From Paguma larvata (Eukaryota; Chordata; Mammalia; Carnivora; Viverridae): a stretch of DNA of 64,000 nt. Below the pieces are notes generated by a model, which was given only the letters and a program-made list of their open reading frames with translations, was not told where the DNA came from and made no database searches. The stretch covers positions 13,860,485 through 13,924,484 of the forward strand of contig CM057823.1 of assembly GCA_030068075.1 (NCBI GenBank). Reading direction: 5' to 3'. Below are positions 48,246 through 60,290 of the stretch, piece by piece (the stretch's first letter is position 1; every line of letters begins with the position of its first letter). The position numbers and the translations under genes were made by a program.

Positions 48246-48599
48246 GAATGGGAATTAGGTTATACTAATATGGGAAATACCTTCTGAAGAAATTAACTAG
48301 TAACAAAATATTCCCCCATTTAAACTGAATTTCACGTGACTTCTTAACAAACCCAAATAACGATGAAAAGACAAAATATTCTTGAGGGTTAAATATCAAA
48401 AGAATCTTAGGAATGCATAAGGCAGCTATGAGACTTCAGGGACCTATATATTATTATTATGTGCCTAGAATATAAAAATGTAATTTCTAAATCCTTTTTT
48501 TTTCCCACTGAGCAAAGACATCATGATAACCATGTCTCAAGATTCAAATGCATTATTACACATGTTCGATGCCAAAGGAATTTTAGCATTTATAGGAGA

Positions 48600-48716
48600 G
48601 ATGGGTGTGGGAGGGGCGAGAGTGGGTAATGGGCACAGGGGAGGGTACTCGTTGGATTGAGCACTGGGTGTTGTATAGAAACCAATTTGACAATAAATTA
48701 TTAAAAAAAAAAAATA
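48600..48716 (+). mobile_element. Carnivora L1 3' end with poly-A
   Basis: Contains the recurrent carnivore L1 ending 'attgagcactgggtgttgta', 'gaaaccaatttgacaataaa', then poly-A at 48703-48714. Strongly 5'-truncated; the left edge may begin a little before 48600. Confidence 0.85.
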
Positions 48717-49109
48717 CACATTGCCCTCTCATAAATGACTACTGCGTGCAGGGGAAAGGGTCCCTTGATCTGACGCTGCTGAGAAATCTTTTAAGGCTAA
48801 CCACTGTCACACAGAATATCTCCATCTTTATAACACTGTTCATCTAAAAAGCATGAAATATAAACATTAATTCTTAATTTCCTAAGACTGCTATTATTCT
48901 ATTTTTATAAAGCACAAACTTTGGGACATCTCTTAAACAATATTTTAAAATGAGATTCCACAATACCAATACTCCAAATAATTCTCTCTTTTCCTCTTGT
49001 TCTGTCTTTGTAGAACACTTTTGCAAATAAAATACAAAAAAGAGTGCCAAAGACTGGTCCTAAAACCATTTGCCACAATCTTTTACTGTGACACTTGTCA
49101 CAAAATAAC

Positions 49110-49225
49110 ATATGGTAATTATTTGTCTCCTCTAATCCACCGTGAGCTCATAGGAACAGAGAATATATCTTAATTTTATGCTTGAAGGCTTAACATAGTA
49201 CCTTCTATTTAGTAGGGTGTTAAAA
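49110..49225 (+). mobile_element. L2 3' end
   Basis: 'accgtgagctcataggaaca' and 'cttaacatagtaccttctat' with 'agtagggtgtt' match a decayed L2 terminus. Confidence 0.45.
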
Positions 49226-49939
49226 AAATCAAAGTTATTGTCAGCTTTTGATTTACATTACTAAAAGGGAACAGAGGACATGAATAATCCAGCTTGGTGA
49301 ATTAGACTTTAAATTTGTGTGAAAGATTTACACCTACATTTCGACACAGGCCTAGGTGATGTTTGATGCATTCCCGAGGAAAGAACAAAACCACAACCGT
49401 GAAGCCATGATGTAAGTCATCAGAAAGCTGTCTAAGCTCATGATATATAATGTATTTTGGTTTTCATTAAGATGAAGGCCCAGTTTGACCTCTATCAAAT
49501 GCTCTAGAATTTCCTAGACGAGGGTGACTACTAGCTCATCCTGCTTTGCCCAAGATTTTTTTCGTCCCAGGAAGCCCATTCATCTGAGGCAAACCGTGAT
49601 GCTTGGTCACCCTACTCTAGCCTAATGCTGACTGAGTTTCTAGGTTCCTGGAGCTGTCCCAAGTCAGAAAACTGTGTGTGTGTCTGTATGTGCATGCCTA
49701 CGTGCAAGGGCGCACAGACATTCTGAATAAAGCAAGACTTATTCCTTTGCCAAACCAGGAAAAGAATCCTATTAAAAGTTGGCTCAAGAGATAACAAAGG
49801 ATACTTCTCTTCCCATTCACCGATTTCTTCAAAAGACACAAGTGTAGTCTTTTCTCAGTCCATACAAGTTCCACATACTATTCGAGTTCTTCCTCCAGCC
49901 TCTTGCTCTAGTTAGTTACAAAAATGGCTTCATAAGATA

Positions 49940-50450
49940 AAATGTTATGCTCTTTTCAGCACTTGAACACTCATGTAATCATCACCCAGATTCAACAATC
50001 ATTAATTATTAAGACTTTGTTACACTGGCCTCTGCCTTCTCTTTTTTATCTTTTATTTTTCCCACCAAAGTATTCTGCAAAAATTCAAGACACTGTAACA
50101 TTTCACCCCTACACACTTCCACAGGTGTCTCTAAAAATTATGGATATTTTCTTTCAAAACCCCAAACTTATTGCATCTAACAGAAGGGGGGTAAATCCAT
50201 CTATTACCCATGCCAATATTCACATTTTCTAATTGGCTGAAAAACTTTCTAACACTGGTTTGCTGGATGTCAGGATCAGTACTTTTGTTCTTTTGCCATT
50301 ACATCTCCCTACATGTACCACAGTCTTCATCTCTCCTTTTTTCTTTTTTAACCTTATTTGTTGAATAGACCCTGTTAGTTGTTCCCTTTCCTGTGTGATT
50401 ATGTAACTTGTGCCTATTTATATTTTCTGTATTTCACGTAATTTGGAAGT
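49940..50450. mobile_element. Old L1M-like fragment
   Basis: 'atcacccagattcaacaatc', 'catttcacccctacacactt' and 'gtctctaaaaattatggata' match a common old L1 3' region from memory. Strand not assigned. Confidence 0.55.
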
Positions 50451-50511
50451 TAACTTCCTCTTTCACGTGAAACTTCTTGAGCAAGAATATTTCATAGAAA
50501 TATTTCACATG

Positions 50512-50730
50512 GGGACGCCTGGGTGGCTCAGTTGGTTAGGCGTCCGACTTCAGCTCAGGTCATGATCTCACGGTTCGTGAGTTTGAGCCCCGCATCGGGC
50601 TCTGTGCTGATGGCTCAGAGCCTGGAGCCTGCTTCGGCTTCTATGTCTCCCTCTCTCTGCCCTTCCCCTGCTCACACTCTGTTTCTATGTCTCTCAAAAA
50701 TAAATAAAAATGTTTAAAAAATAAAAAAAA
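50512..50730 (+). mobile_element. CanSINE with 16-bp target duplication
   Basis: agaaatatttcacatg / agaaatatttcatatg (one mismatch) at 50496-50511 and 50731-50746. First member of a five-SINE cluster. Confidence 0.95.
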
Positions 50731-50879
50731 AGAAATATTTCATATGTTATCATGTCGGGGAACATTTCATGTCTGGATATTCTACTTTTTGTGGTAAGAT
50801 TGCTCTGTGTACTATCAGTTTTACAATTACTACCGCTCTGAATCTGTGAATTAGAGATATCATGTGTTTGTTTTCTTAG

Positions 50880-51043
50880 AGAGAGAGGGGGAGTGGGGGA
50901 GAGTGGCAGAGAAAGAGAATCTTAAGCAGGCTCCACGCTCAGCACAGAGACCATGTGGGGCCTGATCCAAAGACCCTGGGATCATGACCTGAGCCAAAAT
51001 CGAAAGTCAGAGTCGCAATCAACTGAGCCATCCAGGCACCCCC
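50880..51043 (-). mobile_element. CanSINE, lacking its A-rich tail
   Basis: A GA-rich block and reversed head 'gccatccaggcaccccc' are present, but the usual tail is missing or reduced at the left end and I find no target duplication. An older or damaged copy. Confidence 0.88.
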
Positions 51044-51110
51044 TGGCATCTCTTTTATAAAGTATATATAAAGAAACAGAAAATAATTCCACTTAAACAT
51101 TCCAATACTT

Positions 51111-51322
51111 GATGTGCCTGGGTGGCTCAGTCGGTTAAATGTCTGACTTCAATTCCAGTCATGATCTCATGGTTTGTGAGTTTGAGCCCCATGTCAGGCT
51201 CTGAGCTGTCAGCACAGTTTAACAGTGCACAGCCTGCTTTGGATTCTGTGTCTCCCTCACTCTCTGCCCCTCCCCTGCTCATGCTCTGTCTCTCAAAAAA
51301 TAAATAATCAAAAAAATTTTTT
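51111..51322 (+). mobile_element. CanSINE with 16-bp target duplication
   Basis: aaacattccaatactt / aaaaattccaatattt (two mismatches) at 51095-51110 and 51323-51338. Confidence 0.94.
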
Positions 51323-51379
51323 AAAAATTCCAATATTTACTTCTACTTTTTGATAAAAACATACTTTCAGATATGTTTT

Positions 51380-51589
51380 TTTTTTAATGTTTATTTATTT
51401 TTGAGAGAGAGACAGAGAGAGGGTGAGCAGGGGAGGGGCACAGAGAGAGGGAGACACAGAATCCAAAGCAGGCTCTAGGTTCTGAGCCGTCAGCACAGAG
51501 CCCAACGCGGGGCTCGAACCCAAGAACTGCGAGATCATGACCTGAGCCGAAGTCTGGCACTCAACCGACTGAGCCACCCAGGTGCCCCG
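51380..51589 (-). mobile_element. CanSINE with 12-bp target duplication
   Basis: Poly-T tail at 51376-51386 and reversed head 'gccacccaggtgccccg'. agatatgttttt / agatacggtttt flank it with two mismatches. Confidence 0.94.
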
Positions 51590-51618
51590 AGATACGGTTT
51601 TAAAAACGAGCTATTACA

Positions 51619-51828
51619 GGGGCCCCTGGGTGGCTCAGTTGGTTAAGCGCCTGACACTTGATTCTGGCTCAGTTCACGCCCTCACAGCTGTGAGACAGAG
51701 CACCATACCCCAGCCTCTGTTGGCTCTGCCGTGGGCATGGAACCTCCTGAAGATTCTCTCTCCCCCTCTGCCTCTGCTCCTCCCCGACTCACGCTTGGGC
51801 TCTAGAGCTCTCTCTCTCAAAACAAAAT
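51619..51828 (+). mobile_element. CanSINE with 11-bp target duplication
   Basis: gagctattaca / gaggtattaca (one mismatch) at 51608-51618 and 51829-51839. Last member of the cluster. Confidence 0.94.
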
Positions 51829-51844
51829 GAGGTATTACATATGT

Positions 51845-52300
51845 ATTTTCTCAGTTTTAACTGGTCTCCCTTATCATTTACCTTTACTCACCGCTCCCTC
51901 TCCAATAGAATTCTTTTAAATGATAAAAATGATTCTCTCTAAAATAATATGAAGTAAAATGTCCTCTTGATTTCTTCCTCTAGCTCAGCAAACTCCTTTC
52001 CCGAAAGTAGCCACTGCTTACAGATGTACAAGTAGCATTTGCGACTTTTTTTCTATGTACGTGAACATGCGTTTCTCTGAGTTCTTTTTGCCGTTGTTGA
52101 GTCACACAATTCTTCTGCAATTTGCTTTTTTTCTCTTAAAATATTAGTACATATGAGTTTATCTTACTCTTTGCATAGTGGTTCCAATGTATAGCTGTAC
52201 CGTTATTATTTACCCACTGGAATCGGACAGGCAGGCTGCTCCGTCTCTGCTCTGGCTATCTTAACAAAACACACCTCGTTCAAACTTATCCTTTGGTTAA
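51845..52300 (-). mobile_element. Old L1M 3' fragment
   Basis: Reverse complement of the same L1 segment type: 'tttttctatgtacgtgaaca', 'caatttgctttttttctctt', 'gcatagtggttccaatgtat'. It abuts the five-SINE cluster. Confidence 0.65.
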
Positions 52301-52923
52301 GATAGATCAGTGTTTCCCTTCTACAAATACAATACTGTTATCGGCCATTAATATAAATTTCCAGGAAAATATAATAACCACATAATCGGAGCGTATTAAA
52401 TTTCTTTCAGGCAGAGAGACATGATTAATCTGCTTGCTAGGTACACCTAGGAAGTTCTTGGAGACAAGGATAACTTAAAATCAAAACAAACTATAAGCTA
52501 GAGAATCCATATGGGCACAAGTCCAGGGAAATATTTATCACTAATGCCTGTCTTTTGAAGGGAGATTTAAAGTAGTACCATAAAGATGATTAGACAGTCT
52601 CCTTGAAGTTTCTCAATTCTTGGGCTATTATAAAGAGAATTTGAAAGAGAAACTATCTGGGGAATAAAAACTGAGGAGCCAAAGTAGAAATAAAACTTTT
52701 TAGAAAGATATTTTATTCAGACCTTTCTCAAAAACTGTTTCCTTTACCATGTCTCTTCTACAGATTACAAATTACTAGATCCTTCTATAGTAATGCTTTC
52801 TTTTCCAGTTTTTTCCTGGACCTCCTAGTCAATGGTTCTCTAAAGCACAGTACCTCAAGTTAAACACAGCTAACAACATATATGGTCCTATCATAGTGGA
52901 CTATTTCAGGACTATAACTTTTC

Positions 52924-53147
52924 TTTTCTTTTTTTAAAGTTTATTTCTTTATTTTGAGAGTGATAGAGAGAGTGTGAGCTGGGGAGGGGCAGAGAGAGAG
53001 AGAGGGAGAAAGACAGAATCCCAAATAGGCTATGTGCTGTCAGCACAGAGCCAGTTGTGGGGCTCCGACTCACGAACCATGAGAACGTGACCTGGGTTGA
53101 AATCAAGAGTTGGACACCTAACCGACTGAGCCACCCAGGAGTGCCAT
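52924..53147 (-). mobile_element. CanSINE with 14-bp target duplication
   Basis: gactataacttttc / gactatgacttttc (one mismatch) at 52910-52923 and 53148-53161. Confidence 0.95.
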
Positions 53148-53347
53148 GACTATGACTTTTCAATGACAGACATGATACTACTCCTATAACCGAAGAGTAT
53201 TTAACATATTAGTGTTTTTAAGTCACAGTCTCTGTAAGGGGGGGAGTTGGGTGACAATAGTACTGGTTTTCTCACCGAGTTATTTTCAGGCTAAAATGCA
53301 ATAGAAGACATGAAAACATTTTGAAAATACAAAGTAGTTTATTGAAA

Positions 53348-53590
53348 ATAATAGCTAAAATCTACTGGGTACTTTCTATGTACCAAACACTCTTCAAAAT
53401 ATATTATATTTATTAACTTATATTTACTTGTATTTACTTTACACAACAATGATCAGAGCTAGAAACTATTATTATCCCCATATAACAAAAGGGTAAACTG
53501 AGGAAGAGGAGGATTAACACAGCAAGTTAATAGCAGAGTTGGAGATCAAAACAAGGCAGTCCGACTTCAGACCTCTCAATCCGCTTTCCT
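53348..53590 (-). mobile_element. MIR SINE
   Basis: 'tactttctatgtaccaaaca', 'attattatccccatataaca' and 'gcagagttggagatcaaaac' match MIR in reverse. Confidence 0.75.
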
Positions 53591-55669
53591 TCTTTTCCTT
53601 GGCCTGGGTGCTCAGGTTCTGGACAGCATGTTCAGAGATGGCTGACTGCAGAAGGGTAACTTGGTAGGCAGGTACCAACTACTTTGGTAGTTCTGGTTAC
53701 TTCGGCACTAATCCAAAGGATACCATATGTGAAGCCCTACCAATAATAAGAGTGTGATCATACGACTGGACGAGCACCCCGGAAATGCAGGACTTCTTAA
53801 CAACAGAAGTTGTCTAAAACAGTAAGTATTAGAGGACAAGAAAGAGTAACAGAAAATTGAAACAGGAGAAGACAATTTACCTGCCTCTTTCCTGGTGCAG
53901 ACCTCCAACGGATAGTCATTTGGTCTGTTGAACTAAACCCCTGCAGTTGCCTCAACTGCTTTTTCCAGGAACTACCTTCCTAGTCACCCTCGGGCTGGTC
54001 GATATAGCTCCCTAATGCGTGAAACCGGAAATTCAGCACTAAATCAGATGCGGGCTGATCCAAACCAGTGAGAGTGAGCTCTCGCTTTTTTAAAGAATGT
54101 ATTCAAGCAGAGCCAGAAGACAATCTGTCAGAGTTCCCATAGCGAAGATGAGAACTGTATTGGGAAGTTGGACTAGCTGTCATTTAAGTTCTCCTCCAAA
54201 TAAGATTCTATGAATTCTAGATAAGCTACATGAACAGAGGTAAAATATGATTGATATTCTCCAGCTTCAGAGAGGATATTCTTGTAAAGTAACATATGTA
54301 GGCATCTTTAGGAAGGAATCGAAGGCATCTGAAAATTGTAGAATTTATGAAGTATCTTCTAAAACGAAGTTTCTGTACTTTAGCTGCCTGTTATAATAAA
54401 AGTTTATTTTTATATTGAGAATATAAAGGACTATCTTTAGTGCATGTATTGGGAAGAGAGAAGGAGAGGGGAAAGGAAATGAGTATACAAGAAAGAACAG
54501 GAAATCCACAGAGGAATCTTTGCGAGAATAAAGCTCTGAATGCCAACTTAATTCAATTTTAACTTAACGTTCTCATCGTGGAAACTCCAAGGGGATTCTT
54601 CAACAGCCAGAAATTTGTTTTTCTCTTTTCCAGCCTCAGATTCAGCAGAATTGAAATGTATGCATGAAAATGAGTTTCTAGCTTCCTCTCATAGGGTTTG
54701 TATGGTAGGAAGAAAAAAACAGAATGCTTAGCACTCTCAGAAGGTGCAACATTAATTTTGCATTGTTTAATGAGAAACAGCTGGCAGGCTTTATGGAAAC
54801 CAGGTTTCGTGTCTGATACTAACCTGATGTTTTATACCTTAAGCAGAAAAGTTTTCACACAACCCAAACCTCGCATGAATTCCTTTTTTAATTAATATTT
54901 ACAATCTTGGGGTTTTAAATCTAAACGTCAAAGATTCTAACTAATGTTCAACAAATAGTTGGCTTATTCTTGAGACAGGACACAAGTTACGTTGATTGGC
55001 ATCTAAAGGTTATTTACGAGGGTATCATTCCATGTTAGATCATTAAATAGTCATTTTAACTGTGTAAACTGGGAGAAATTCCTCACAGTTCCTTCAGTGA
55101 TAAAGTCCTTGTTGTTTCTGAGTTTGCGTTTGTGAATCTGGTAGTCAAAAGTAGCCAGGAGCAGACAGCTCTAGTTCTGTTCCCTGCCCACAGCCCCTTC
55201 CCTGATTCTAGGTGGTACTGAATCCTCCCTGAAACGAGGAGAGGACTTTAATGGGCATTTTTATGGTATTCAGAGTAGGGTTTTATCATGTTACTATCTT
55301 CAGAAGAGGAAAATCAATATACGAAACATTTTATATTTAGAGTTTGTCTATTTTCAAATTTACTAATTTGGCTACCCAAATATGCATTTCAAACAATTAT
55401 GCATGGTATTCATAGTGTTTCTGAAGTTTTACTACTGATGCTATTCTTAGTAGAGAAAGATGTTTTCTTATTAGTCACTGAAAACAGTCTTTTGAAAAAA
55501 AGAATATTATGATTCTTGATACTTCTAGAAATTTTCTTTTATAACTCTAACTTAATTGAGCAAGTAAATAAATGGCTGAATATGCATGGCAGGAGGAGGG
55601 AAGTAGGATTCCTGAGCAATTATTGTATTTCTTTTTTTTGTTGTTGTTTTTAAAGAAGGTAGTGACACG

Positions 55670-56012
55670 AAAATAACCAGGTGTTACAGACTGAGTGTTT
55701 TGTGTCCACATCTACCCCGGAAAATTCATATGTTGAAACCCTAACCCTAATCTGAAGACAGGACCTTTAGGAGTAGGTAGGGTTGGATAAGGTCATGGAG
55801 TGGAATCCTCACGATGGGGTTAGTGTCCAAGAGCTCAGTTTCTCTTTCAGCAAGAAGGCAGCCCTCCCCAAGCCAGAAGGAGAGCCCCGCATGAGAACCT
55901 GACCATGCTGGCACCTTGACCCTGGACTTCCTAGCCTCCAGAACTATGAGAAATAAATTTCTGTTTTTTAAGTCACCCAGTCTATGGTATGGCAACCTGA
56001 GCTAAGAGCTCA
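55670..56012 (+). mobile_element. MaLR (MLT1/MST-type) LTR
   Basis: 'gttacagactgagtgttttg', 'aaaattcatatgttgaaacc', 'ctagcctccagaactatgag' and 'ctgttttttaagtcacccag' are the familiar landmarks of a MaLR LTR in order. No internal retroviral coding sequence is next to it, so it is a solo LTR. Confidence 0.85.
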
Positions 56013-57569
56013 GGTAATCAGTACAAAATGAATTAAAAAAATTAACAGTTTATATTGATTTTGTATTATGGCCAGACTACAGTTCCTAATAATGCTTATT
56101 CAAAGCCACATACAATCCCAAAGTTCTTAAGTCCATAATTAACTCTTCACTTTTTGCTGCTTCTCATCAGGCCCGAAGTTTCTGAAATCAGACTTCTTTT
56201 TGCCCCTAAGCAAGTCTTTTTACCCACTAAGGCTCACCCTTTACTAAAAGAATTTAAGAACTTCTTCTGAATACTCTGTTAACCAATATTAACCAAATAG
56301 TTTAAGCCAACGCGATCATATCAAATCATAATCATTATAGGGCTTTTTAAAAATGTCTTCCTCATGTACTAATGGATACAGAAAAATATGTTAATAACAC
56401 TACCCACCATCTCACTCAACTGCAGAACTAGACATCAGTGATACCACCGAAGCTACTTTGTGTTTCTTCCAGAACCTATTCCCTTGCCACTCTGCCAGAT
56501 GGATGTTTTTCCAGTGAATGCTGCAGTTGTAGTCTACTGTACTCTATAAAGTTTGGTTTACTTGTAGAGGCAAAAAGAGCACTTTCAACTTAGACTCTTG
56601 CCATTTGAAAAAAAATGACACTTAAGTGTCACTTCTGTAAAGTGGCTCCTATAACTCATATTTTAGTAATGAATCATACTCACAGCAAAATGATTTAGTA
56701 CTTATTCCTTTTCTATCCCTCGGCCAATAACCAGTCTAATGCTGAAAACTGCAGCAAGCATGCTTTCTGGATACAAGTGTAGGAGAAACCAAAGTTAGGA
56801 GAAAGTGGCTAAGCGGAGCTCAAATGAACTCCTGTGTTAGCACCTGCTTTTCAACACAGGTCCCTTTCTACTAAAAATTCTCTCCTCACAGAGAGAAACA
56901 GAGCACAGTTGGCAGGGGTACTAATTACCCTCACCAGTAGAAATGTCATGCTTGACAAAATAGAGACTGTTTTAGTAGAAGCGATTCCCTAATGAAAAAT
57001 AAAAAAGACATTTTCAAGCCCTTATTGTTACAAAATGAATATACACAGGCATAAAGATTTTATACAATATATTCCATCATAAGTAGGCAAGAAAACTTGC
57101 TCTAAGGGATTTCTGCATTACAGCAAGACATGCATTGCTCAGCAAGATGTACTTTAAAGAAGTGATTAGATTAGATATATAATTAAACATAAAGTACTTG
57201 AAGAGTTCCCTAATGCATTTTGACCTTCCTGTAATCCCATGTAACATCTGAACTGTGGTCCATAAAAGTTGGATAGTAAAAGGTGGTATGACCTTTCATC
57301 TACCAAGATTTGCCAAGAACAGAGGAGGAAGTTAAAGGCCGCTAAAGGCCACTGAGAGCCAGGCATGGGCCCCCAGGCAATGCTAACCCTTTCTTACAGG
57401 GGAAAAAGGCTCTATATAAACTTTATTTCAGATTCCAGGAGTGTCTTATCTAGTGTGACTCCATACACGTTTACATAATCCAATTCCGTATTGCTGGTAA
57501 TTACTACTCTAATGAGAAATAAATAACAAAATACATTACAATCTCAAAATGTTAGAGTTGAAAGGTATT

Positions 57570-57770
57570 CTTTTTTTAATGTTTACTTTTGAGAGACAAA
57601 GTGCAAATGCGAAAGGGGCAGAGACAGAGAGAGACACAGAATCCGAAGACACAGAATCAACTCAGACTGAGTTGTCAGCAGAGCCCGACGTGGGGCTTGA
57701 ATCCACGAACCACGAGACCATGACCTGACTTAAAATCAGATGCTTAACCGACTGAGCCACCCGGATGCCC
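57570..57770 (-). mobile_element. CanSINE with perfect 17-bp target duplication, inside an older repeat
   Basis: tagagttgaaaggtatt occurs at 57553-57569 and 57771-57787 without a mismatch. The target and the sequence to 57960 look like an ancient SINE ('tagagttgaaagg...ctcat...tcc...cattttata'). Confidence 0.96.
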
Positions 57771-58204
57771 TAGAGTTGAAAGGTATTTTAGAACTCATGT
57801 GGTCCAAATCCTTCATTTTATAGGCTAAAAAATGGAGAAGTCAGAGGCATGACAAAACTTGCCTCATCATAATTTTAACTTAAAAGCTGGGAATATTTTT
57901 AACTTAAAACTTGGTCTTCTAGCTTCAAACTCCTGTTTTTTTCCCATAAGCCTATGACCACAAAAGCTGTGCATGAAATTACTTTTTTGCATTGTGAGGG
58001 CAAAAAGAATCTTAAAATACAAGATATAAATTCAAAATCATCTTTGTATCTAAAGAAATATATAAATATTTGGGGATCTATCTTTAAATCTTCACTTATT
58101 CTTCCACACAGCTATGAAACATCCATTTTCAGTAATCTACCTGAGGAAAGATGCAATCTTCTTGCCCAGTAGATAACAAGCACTGAATTATATTGTCTTG
58201 TGGT

Positions 58205-58690
58205 AGGGGTATTTCAGTTATCTCTTACTAGGTAACAAACCCCCCCACAGCTGGTGGCTTACGTGAGTGGTTCTTCTACTCTGTGTGGTACAGGATGGGG
58301 TGCTGGCGATGGCTAATGTCACCTAGAGGCTAAACTGGGAGCTCAGCTGAGGCTAGGAGGTCTGGGACGCCCAGACGATGGGCTGTTTAGAGGCTTCCCT
58401 GAGCTCAAGTGGGTCCTGGCTAGAGGCCTCCACACAGCTGCCTGAGCTGCCTCATGGCATGGCAGCCGGGTTCAAAGAGGGAGCATTCCAGAAGCAGGGA
58501 ACTAGCAAGCCGCGGGACCACCTCAGGGGCTAGTCCTGGAAGTGGCAGAGCAGCACTTCGGCTGCATTTCATGCAACAAAGTAGTCCTGGGCTTAGCTCA
58601 AAGTCCGTGTAAGACGGAACTAGACCAACGCATAAATAATGAGAGGCGTGGTTTCATTGAGGGGTCTTCAAAGAAATAATCTACCGTCTT
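58205..58690. repeat. Old interspersed repeat, family not assigned
   Basis: 'cagttatctcttactaggta', 'acaaacccccccacagctgg', 'gctcagctgaggctaggagg' and 'ctgcctcatggcatggcagc' recall a common mammalian repeat that starts 'ttatctattgctgcataaca'. I cannot name it with confidence. Confidence 0.6.
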
Positions 58691-59254
58691 AAGGCTGTCT
58701 AAATCCTGGTCAAATATGATAAGTGGGGGGACTTAAGGTGAGGGAGGGAGCTGTCAACCAAGAATACGGAGAAATTCGATACTACAACATGACACAGGTA
58801 TATAACCCCATGCATTCCAATATAGACACAAAAGAAAGTTCGCCGACCTGACAGATTCTCTGTGCTTCACTGATGTGCTCCATGCAATTCAAATTAATAC
58901 CGTGGCATTATTTTCAGCCAGATATTAATTTTTCACAAGTATAGTCTTAAAAAATGGTTATATAGATCTCAAAAACACATTTCTGAATTTATAAACTGTT
59001 AATATAAACAAATTTATTTATTAAATGTGAGGTTTTCAGAGGGTGGTGAAGACCGAGCTCCTAAAGAATTAATTCAATCATATGCTTCGTAGACTACCTG
59101 GTAACATACGTCAATATCCAAATGACTTCAGGGACTGAGCTTGGATAATAAAGACAATTTCCGTATTGGAGTGGGGAATGTTGGAATACTCAAGACTATA
59201 TATATGTCCATTCTATATATGTCAAAAAGCTTCAAAGAATGTTTCAAAGGAGTA

Positions 59255-59480
59255 GGGATCTAATTTACTGAGGTTCTACTAAGTACTACGTTGGCATAAA
59301 TTAATCACATTACTTCACTTCATCCTCTCAACTACCTTGTGGAATGAAGATGATTATTTCCATTTACAAATGAATATATTGGAAACTACAAAGCCATAGT
59401 CACACACTTAGAAAATAGAACAGCAGAGAAGAGAACCGAATCTGTCTGACCTTAGAGCCTATTTGCTCTTTCAACTAAGT
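59255..59480 (-). mobile_element. MIR SINE
   Basis: 'gatgattatttccatttaca', 'ccatagtcacacacttagaa' and 'gagaaccgaatctgtctgac' match MIR in reverse. Confidence 0.7.
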
Positions 59481-59883
59481 AATTTTTTTATGGTATCTTT
59501 AGGGGATGGCATTAAATTCTACTTTATTTCTGACTGATCTCTATTAAAAAATAGTTTTTAAACACTTTACTTTTCTGCTTCCAGAATCTGACTCCTTATT
59601 AACTGTTTTATGGAAGCAAACATTTACAGAGTAGAAATGTGACCTTTAAAGACACCCTTCAGTTAATCTCTGAGTTTAAGTCATGCTCCTCCAACTGTCT
59701 GTCCATCCAAATCTGTGGTTTCTTAGAGGAGAGGATCTACATCTAAAACCCAATGCTTTAAAATAAAAGCCCCCCCCTCCAAAAAAACCCACCCACCTTA
59801 AAACTACACTTTATAATTGTATCTCAGCAAAAGGAATCATACATTTTTTTTAGAGGATTAACTTCAACACACTGGATAATGTC

Positions 59884-60095
59884 CGTTTTTTTTTTTTTTT
59901 TAAGTTTATTTATTGTGAGAGAGAAAAAAGGCACAAGAAGGGGAGGGGCTGAGAGAGACAAAAGAAGGAGAATCCAAAGTGGGCTCCAGTCTGCCAGTGC
60001 AGAGCTCGATGTGGGGCTCAAACTCACAAACCATGGAGATCATGACCTGAGAGGAAGTCGGATGCTCAAGCGACCGAGCCACCTAGGCGCCTCGC
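59884..60095 (-). mobile_element. CanSINE with extra sequence inside its target duplication
   Basis: Poly-T tail at 59887-59901 and reversed head 'gccacctaggcgcc' near 60090. ctggataatgtc / ctggatgatgtc (59872-59883 and 60142-60153) look like target duplications, leaving about 46 extra bases (60096-60141) with a second poly-T run between head and duplication. Confidence 0.88.
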
Positions 60096-60179
60096 AAAGG
60101 AGGCCACAAGGGAGCGTGACTTTTTTTTTTAATGTTTCATCCTGGATGATGTCTTAATCATTCTATCAATTGCTGAGTT

Positions 60180-60290
60180 CCTTGTGAACCAATACCATTA
60201 AACACATACTTATCTCCCATGACACTTAGTACAGTGACCTACACGCTGTAAGTACTGAGTGCTGGTTGAATGGGTGAAAGGAGCACAGCA
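60180..60290 (+). mobile_element. L2 3' end
   Basis: 'gacacttagtacagtgacct' and 'gtgctggttgaatgggtgaa' match an L2 terminus. Confidence 0.45.

Noticed and set aside
51127..51577. Several 60-70-codon frames in SINEs (here and at 17538, 18083, 30928, 33391, 38657, 52912)
   Set aside because: They recur in the same part of each CanSINE and are not genes.
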